NCBI GenBank assembly: GCA_009760885.1
Contig: CM019716.1
Span: 1,741,501 to 1,805,500, forward strand
Direction of reading: 5' to 3'
Length of the DNA: 64,000 bases
DNA from: Achatina immaculata
Lineage: Eukaryota > Mollusca > Gastropoda > Stylommatophora > Achatinidae
The notes under the pieces are model-generated. The model worked only from the letters and a program-made list of their open reading frames with translations. It did no database searches and was not told the origin of the DNA. Below are positions 51,387 through 60,300 of this stretch, one piece after another. Both the position numbers and the translations under genes were made by a program. Position 1 is the first letter of the stretch; every line of letters starts with the position of its first letter.

Positions 51387-54300
51387 TGGCACGGCCAGAA
51401 ACGAGTGATATACTTGATGCACAAAAGAGAACTTTTCAACGAAAACTGGACGGACACTATTAGCAGCAGGACACTGATAGATATATTGGTTTGGGGGGGG
51501 GGATATCTGAGCTTCTATGGACATGTCCGGAATGCAATGATGATAATCCAGACCATAAACCATAAACTATACATAAGAAGTTTTAAGTGAAGGCAGCTGA
51601 GACTTAAAATGGTATCTTTTTGTCATTTAAATCAATTTGGCATGGTACTTTCGGAAAGAAGCCGTTATCTGTCTAAGTCAGTTATCTCTCATACCTGTGG
51701 TGTTGCATGCGTTAAATTTGAGATTCTTCTGCAGTTTTACTTTCTTTTTTGTTTTTTAACTCCTCACGAAAGCAGAAGAGTTGGAATGTTGTCAGAGGAG
51801 AGAATAGATAAAAGCTGCAACGAGAAACTGATTTGAATGGAGAATGAGGTTTGTTTGTTTTTTTTTTAACCTCACCTGTTGTTTCTCCTCAGATTTGACA
51901 TTCAACCTGAAATATCTGGCAGTGAGATTCGTGACCTGTGGAAAACGTTTATAACAAACTCTGACAAGACCCTGGATTATTTACAGGTAATTTTTCTATT
52001 CTCAGCAACCTGGCGTGTAAGAGCTCCTAAATCTAGCCACGAGCTAGAGGTCCCACACACTGGACCTACAGACAGGTCCTAATACAATAAAGGCTGCCCA
52101 AATCTAACACTTCCCCAACGTGATCAGTGGTCTACAGATTTCAGATCACTCATTTCATGTGTCAGAAAAGGCTACAATTCCAGACACACTGTACATATGC
52201 CACAATAGTCTACAATTCCAGACACACTCTACACGTTCCACAATAGTCTACAGTTCCAGACATACTCTACACGTGTCACAATGGTGTCCAGATTTTAGAA
52301 TTCACTCTGCAAACATGTTTGTGGTGTAAAGCCGACTTATTTTCTTTGCGCCTTTGAACTTCAGTCTTTTGATTTGACCATGATTTGTTCCTCCACTGAC
52401 CCAACACTCCTGTGATCTTTTGTCAGTTTTTCCTAGTCCTCGAGGCTGATATGAACATCCCTCGTAGATGACTTGCAAATGTTATTGTATCTAGTGTTGG
52501 TCTTCCTAGTTGACTTTTTCTTCTCTGAAGTTCATTGGACATACGGTTGTCATTTGTTCATGCCACATGAGTCAAGCATATAAAATTTCTGTTACTGAGT
52601 TACGGAATATTGATACTTATGCAGAACAAAGTCTGAAAATAAAGTGAATCTTGAAACAAAACACTTAGATAAAACATACAGAATGAGCAACAATTCAGTA
52701 ACTAGACGAATGCTCAAGAACCGTTCTGGAACGAATCTTACCTAAATTAGTTGTTACTCTTAGTCAAGTTCAGACAGTTGCGGGCTAGTTTTGAAGATTT
52801 GTCCTACACTGTGTTAAAATGTTTAGTATGCTTCTGCTCTTTATTTCAATACTGAGCCAAATCTCAAGAATTTACATGGTTTTAAAGTTCTGCTTTTGTT
52901 GTAGGTATTTTTTCAGTCGCTTTTTATGTGCTGTACGATATATTTTGTTTAGTTTTATTCCATGGTATTTTTTATTGTTAGTTGAGAAAACCGTATACAA
53001 ATCGAACGGAAAGCAAAGGGAAACCACCACCGTTTCATTATTCCTTGTCAAATCATGCTTCACAAATCTATGGGTAAGAACTTCTTGGACAATTCACGAG
53101 AAGGCTGTGAATCTAGTAATGTCTGGAAAATTAAAGGGAAAAATGAGGAGAGGAAGGTCAAGAGAATATTGTCTCCAGTGAACTGACCGAATGGCATGGA
53201 AAAAGAAAGGCATCTAAGTATTTAGAAATTCCAAGCACCGCACAAGATGCAAAAGCATGGTTGCCAACGCTATCCAGCACTGCACACAATAATAATAATA
53301 ATTTAGATGGTGTGCAATTTCCTCTTTTCTAACTGTTCATTTCGTAATAAGTCTTCATGTGTTGAAATTCGAAAACATATTTGTTCCAGTTTGTCCGCCA
53401 TTTTGGTTTCTCCATGCGCTCTGCGACTTTCCCCAACGCCAAACTTCAGCCGCCTCGTCGAGGAGATGCCGACTTCATGATCAGGTCCCGGAAACTCAAC
53501 TGCGCAGTGGACATGCTTCATGACCACCTCAGAGCCAAGGTACCGCTTCTCTTCAGCCTTTCTTATACTTCACTGTGACCCCTTTAGCCTAATGTAACCG
53601 ATTTCTAAACGTTAAACGGAATGAGTAATAAATAATGTAGTAAGTTATTACAAATGGAGTAACAGACATGTGTCTTTCCATGAAACGGGTTGGATAAGGA
53701 CAATAGGATTTAGTCATGACGTCTTGCAGACTAGAAAAGGCAGTCGGGATCTCACTATTATAACAAGTTCGGTTAAAGAGTTTTAAAAAGTTAAAAGATC
53801 ATGTTGCCCGCAACAATATTTTGCAGTAGGTATGATTCCTGTGGATAAGACAGATATACTGAAGTAGCCGAGAATCTGTGGAGGAAAGGGCGTATGTTGA
53901 TAATATATATTTATAGAGGATGAAAGACTGTGGGGAGGGGGAAGGAAGAGCCAGGTGACTGGCTGGCTGGTGGAATTATAGGTTGTCAGAACTAACAGCT
54001 GACTGGCACATTAGACTAGAGGGTGATGTGTTTAGAGTTGTTCGGCACACTAGACTAGAGGGTGATGTGTTTAGAGTTGTTCGGCATATTAGACTAGAGG
54101 GTGATGTGTTTAAAGTTGGTCGGCACATTAGACTAGAGGGTGATGTGGTCAAAGTTGGTCGGCACACTAGACTAGAGGGTGACGTGGTCAGAGGTGGTCG
54201 GCACACTAGACTAGAGGGTGATGTGATCAGTGTCACGCTTGGCTGCCTTTGCTTCTCCGGTTTCAGGTCGATCATTGCACCCATTTCGACCGCTGGGTAT

Positions 54301-57300
54301 TCTGAGAGCCAGGGAGCCGGGACCCACCCACCGAGAACAGCCATAAGAACGAGTGACCCAACAACGTGGCTGGTCTGGCGGATTACACATTTTCTTGATT
54401 TCTGTTGAAAGTTGTGCACGTCCTAGTCTTCATGTAACTTTTTCTCTTCAGCTCGACCATGTGCATAAAACTCGCAAGTAATTTTTTTCTGTTGAACTTC
54501 AAACTATATTATAGTCACTTGTGAACTTGATGTACTTCAAACTGCTATCTTATATTTACTTTTGAGCTTGATATTCTTCAAACAACTTCTTTATAGCTAC
54601 TTTTGATTTTGGTGTACAAAACAATAGTCGGTTGTGGCTATTTCTGGCGAACTTCAAAATGCTCTTACTTCGTGCTTCTCGCAAATAGCTGTTCTTGTTG
54701 AACCTAGAATCTGTGTGCCTAAAAGTTTATCCAGGTCAAGGTTTTAATGTTTAAAACCAAGGCCTGTTCTTCTGCTATTCTTGCCTAGACATGTTTCTGT
54801 TTCCAAATCTCACGCAGTGATCTCCCGCCGTCTGTTTATCTCCCCTTTATCAGTTTCATTTCCTCACTTTATCGTGTATTTGTCTCCCCTTGATAGATGC
54901 ACCAAGCCAGAGTTTTGGGCAGTTTCTTCGAGTTAAGTAAATTTTGTATTTCTAGGAGAATGCTTGCCAACCAAATTTCGTTTCAAAAATATAATTCCGA
55001 GAGTTTCTTTTTAGTTATTTATGAAACTGTAACATTTCTGTTTGTTTTTAGTTAATTATGAAATTGTAACATTTCTGTTTGTTTTTAGTTAATTATGAAA
55101 TTGTAAGATTTCTGTTTATTTTTAGTTAATTATGAAATTGTAACATTTCTGTTTGTTTTTAAATTTCGAAGACGCGTCCAGCAATGTTCTTCTTAATACG
55201 AATAGTAATGTTTCCAGTAAATCAAGAACTGATTTTTTGAAACAGCATTGGAAGAGATTGACTACAGTCTCACAGCGCAGTGCGTGTATCTCTTTATTTC
55301 TAGCTTTTCCTGTCCTTGATACCGTAAAATGGCCATTGCTTTTCATTCCCCCATGACACTGTCCCATTGCTTTTCATTCCCCCATGACACTGTCCCATTG
55401 CTTTTCATTCCCCCGTGACACTGTCCCATTGTTTTTCATTCCTCCATGTCACTGCTCCATTGCTTTTCATTCCTCCATGTCACTGCTCCATTGCTTTTCA
55501 TTCCTCCATGACACTGATCCATTGCTTTTCATTCCTCCATGTCATTGTCCCATTGCTTTTTATTCCCCCATGTCACTGATCCATTGCTTTTCATTCCTCC
55601 ATGACACTGTCCCATTGCTTTTCATTCCTCCATGTCACTGTCCCATTGCTTTTTATTCCCCATGACACTGTCCCATTGCTTTTTATTCCCCCATGTCACT
55701 GTCCCATTGCTTTTTATTCCTCCATGACACTGTCCCATTGCTTTTTATTCCTCCATGACACTGTCCCATTGCTTTTTATTCCCCCATGTCACTGATCCAT
55801 TGCTTTTTATTCCCCCATGTCACTGATCCATTGCATTTCTTATATCACGGCACAGGTCTCTCGATCTTTCCCTTGCCACTAGCCACTACTTTCCCCTACC
55901 TATGACCTTGCTGCTTTGCTGTTGTTTTCCCATGTTGTTATAACTTATTATATTGTTTTCCTGACATGTTGTAAAATTCCTCCAAAACACATTATTCCCT
56001 AGAAATAACTTATCCAACAGATCTGTTGTCAGTATCCCGGAAATACAAAGTACGAGGATGCTCCAAATGAAAATCTTAAAATTGCGATAGTCCTGAACAC
56101 TGCGCTGTGCAGGTCTTGCAGGTGGCAGCATGGAGCCTACAAGCTACATGACGCCAAGACAGCAGTGTACAGATGATCGCTCCTCTAGAGACATACACAA
56201 AAGTTGAACTGCCATCTGTCAGTTGTTTGTTTGTTTTCCCCTCAGCAGTCCTGTGAAACCCATCAAAATTTATCTGCCAATGAAGGTTCAGTGCAGTGAC
56301 ATGCATGTCTGTCATTGTCGCAAGTTTATGAGTGGATTAGGAAGTTCCGAAATGGCCTGAGTTCCGTATTTGTATGGAATATTTATTTTTATGAATTATT
56401 GTTGCTTCCAATCATTTATAGTTTGATATTTGGTGGTCCGACATTTGATAATTGGTATCCCGATGTTTTATGATTTGTATCCCGACTTTTGATATATGAT
56501 AGTCTGATGTTTGATATTTTTGTAGTCTGATATTTGATATTTGGTAGTCCGACGTTTGATAATAGGTATCCCGATGTTTTATGATTTGGTAACCAGATGT
56601 TTGATATTTGGTGGTCTGATGTTCGATATTTTGATAATCTGATATTTTGATAATCTGATGCTTGATATTTTGATAGTCTGATGTTTGATATTTTGATATT
56701 CTGATGTTTGATATGTGGTAGCCCACTGTGCTAGTGGGTTATTTTTTTCTTATGAAATATTGCTAGGTATAGTCTCTGATAGATACCTTTTGTCATGATT
56801 TTTTGCTAGGTGGAGTATCTGAGGAATATTTCTTGTTTATGAATTATTGCTAGGTGGAGTATATGAGGAATATTTCTTGTTTATGAATTATTGCTAGGTG
56901 GAGTATATGAGGAATATTTCTTGTTTATGAATTATTGCTAGGTGGAGTATATGATGAATATTTCTTGTTTATGAATTATTGCTAGGTAGCTGTAATCGGA
57001 GACTAGCATCCCCGCACTCCAGCCGCTCCCATACGTGCTCCGCCTTCCATTCCAACAACCACTGAAGTGTGAGTTTGATTATTCCTAGATGGAATATCTG
57101 AAGGATATCTTCCTTGTGAATTATTGTTAGGTAGAGTTGTCTGAGAGATATTTCTTGTTTATGGATTACTGCTAGGTTGAGTATCTCTGGGATGACTTGA
57201 GACGTGAGTTTGCCAACATGGACCCGTACAACACGGGGTGCGTAAGCAGAGAGGAGTTTGAGGAAGTCCTTGCGGAACTGTGTGTCAACCTGGACAACAC

Positions 57301-60300
57301 GGAACTGAAACAGCTGAGCGAAAGATTCAAGGTCAAGAACGATGGAAGGTAAACTTTTATCAGGTTCACTCGTAGATAAATCAGTGATGAGCACCTGGGG
57401 TGATCTCCAAGACTCTACTATAAACAAATTAGTGACAGACACATGAAGTGACCTCCAAGACTCCATCGTAGATAGGTCAATAACGGATAACTGAAGTGAT
57501 ATGGAGACAGGCCAATAACGGATAACTGAACTGATATGGAGACAGGCCAATAACGGATAACTGAAGTGGCATGAGGACAGGTCAGTAACGGATAACTGAA
57601 GTGATATGTAGACAGGTCAATAACGGATAACTGAAGTGATATAGAGACAGGTCAGTAACGGATAACTGAAGTGATTTGTAGGCAGATCAGTAACTAATAA
57701 ATGAAATGATATGTAAACAGGTCACTAACGGATAAATGAAGTGATGTGTAGATAGGTGAAAAATGATAACTGAAGTGATATGAAAATTTCTTTCAAGTAA
57801 AAGAAATTTTAAGACAGAAACTAAATGCAGTGATAAAGTAGTGCCAAATCTTGACAGAGAAATTACACTGAGTGACAGATGATTTACTCAGAGCAACTGA
57901 GAAATAATTAGTTTGGGTGAAAGAGCAGTCACAGCTGCTTCGAGTGACAGAAATTCTTCCAGTAAGGGAAGAAAATAATAAAACCAGGTGATCACCTGTC
58001 GTCTTTCATGAGAATGTCTTTCTGCAAAACATTGCCCATTCTTCTTCTTCTTCTGTGCTCAGTTTCGTATGCTTAGCAGTGAGTCTAGCTATCTCCATTA
58101 ATCCAGCTGTCAGCAGTTCTTCTTAGGAACCCCAGAGTTTCTCCTCTGTGCTCCCATCTCGGAGCCATACCTGCGATATGAGGTCTCTACAAATGGTGCA
58201 GGTGTGTAGTATGTGTTCATGGGTGAGAGGGGCCGTTCCAGCACACGCATTGGACTGTTGGCGCATACTTTATCTCGTGGAGATGAACTTTGAGTCTGCA
58301 GTGTCCGGTTCATAGCCTGAAGATTATGATTTATTGTTGTTTGTTTAGTCTTATTACCGCGACATATGGCCATCTCCTGTTTGTCCCCTGCCTCCGTGTG
58401 CTTTGGTATTTCCTTTTAATTTTAACAAGTGTTTTCACTTCCTTTTACGATATCCTGTAGCTGAATTGTTCTTTCTCTGTATCTTCCTTTGCTAGTCTAA
58501 TAACAGATCTGAAAACGTCTCGCTGTACATCTAGGATGCCTTCTTAACTGAATGTGGTGTTCAGAGTGTCATGAAATATCCTAGTCCCTTCGTGTTCTTG
58601 CAGCCCCTTCTTTCATTTTTCTGCAATCATATCTCCATTACGGCTCACATTCACAAGACGAGTACACCAACTGCTTCATTACTGAGACAATAACGGCATA
58701 TAAGAAAAGAAAACAAGTTTTTCATGTCTCAATCCAGAATATCGTACATCGAGTTTTTGTGTTTTCCATGTCTCAATCCAGAATATCGTACAAGGAGTTT
58801 CTGTGTTTTCCATGTCTCAATCCAGAATATCGTACATCGAGTTTCTGTGTTTTCCATGTCTCAATCCAGAATATCGTACATCGAGTTTCTGAGACCGTTT
58901 GCCCTGAAGAAACAGCGATGGCGTCGAGATAACGACGTTCTGGGGGTTGGGCAAGACTTTCACGCAAACATTCCTGATCCAGAGAGTGAGGAAGCCAAGC
59001 CATCGGGCCTACAAGAACTAAGTAACAAGCTGAGAAAACAAGTAAGAACCAACAAACAGGCTACTTTCTAGTAAAGGAATGTACCAATACTGCATTCCAT
59101 TGAACTTTAAAGATATTTATTTACGATATACTGATCATACTCATAAGATATATCTGAGAAGTTGATCCCAGGATCCTGTAATCTATGCTCTTGTAATAAA
59201 TCACCAAAGATTCATATATACATAAGATCCAATAATCTACGCTCTCGCAACAACTCACCAGAGATTCATGTATATATAAGATCCAGTAGTCTACGCTCTC
59301 GCAACAAATCACCAAAGACTCATTTATATGCAGGATCCAGTTGTCTATCCTCTTACAACAACCCATGAAGGACTCATGTATATGCAGGATCTAGTTGTCA
59401 ACGCTCTTATAATAAATAAACAATGATTTCAGAACACGAGTTTTCAAAGTGCTTCCCTTATGCTACAGTCAAGTTCTCCATCTATCGCTCTTTTAAATTT
59501 CTCATCATGAGCTGTTATTTGACAATGTAGCAGCACTTAAGGCTACAGTGAAGTTCATGTATGAATTTAATCATCAGACAAAAAAAAAAAAACGCAGAAT
59601 ATACGTTTTCCGCTGTGAGTACATTTTCCGTCAGATTCAGTATAGCTGATCTATGCTATCACTCTGTGCCTGAATCACAGAAAGTGTTACTTCTTTAGAA
59701 TGAATCACAGACTAGTTCTCCCGGTTCATGGGTTGTTTTACATTTTTAAAATGTGAATAACTGACACATCATTTAACTCTCATCAATATCTGAAGCGGAT
59801 GTTTCACAAGAATAAATCACCGACACCTTCGAGACACAAGAATAAATCGTTGACACCTTCGAGACACAAGAATAAATCATTGACATCTTTGAGACACAAG
59901 AATAAAACTTGACACCTTCGAGACACAAGAATAAATCATTGACACCTTCGAGACACAAGAATAAATCATTGACACCTTCGAGACACAAGAATAAATCGTT
60001 GACACCTTCGAGACACAAGAATAAATCACTAACATCTTTGAGACACAAGAATAAATCCTTGACATCTTCGAGGAACAAGAATAAATCCTTGACATCTTTG
60101 AGACACATGAATAAATCAATGACACTTCATATAGACAAACTATTACTTTTCTATACCCATAACGCATACTCATCACATTGTACCTTGACCTTTCTATTCC
60201 CAGCTCTCTGGCGACTGGAAGAACCTCCGCCGAGCTTTCAGGAAGCTGGACATCGCTGGACACGGCTTCCTCTCGCTCCCAGAGTTCCGCTCTGTGCTTA

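Noticed and set aside
55335..55840. CRISPR-like regular repeats
   Set aside because: Units are contiguous without unique spacers, and the DNA is eukaryotic; these are minisatellites. The same applies to the arrays at 24.4, 51.1 and 59.8 kb.
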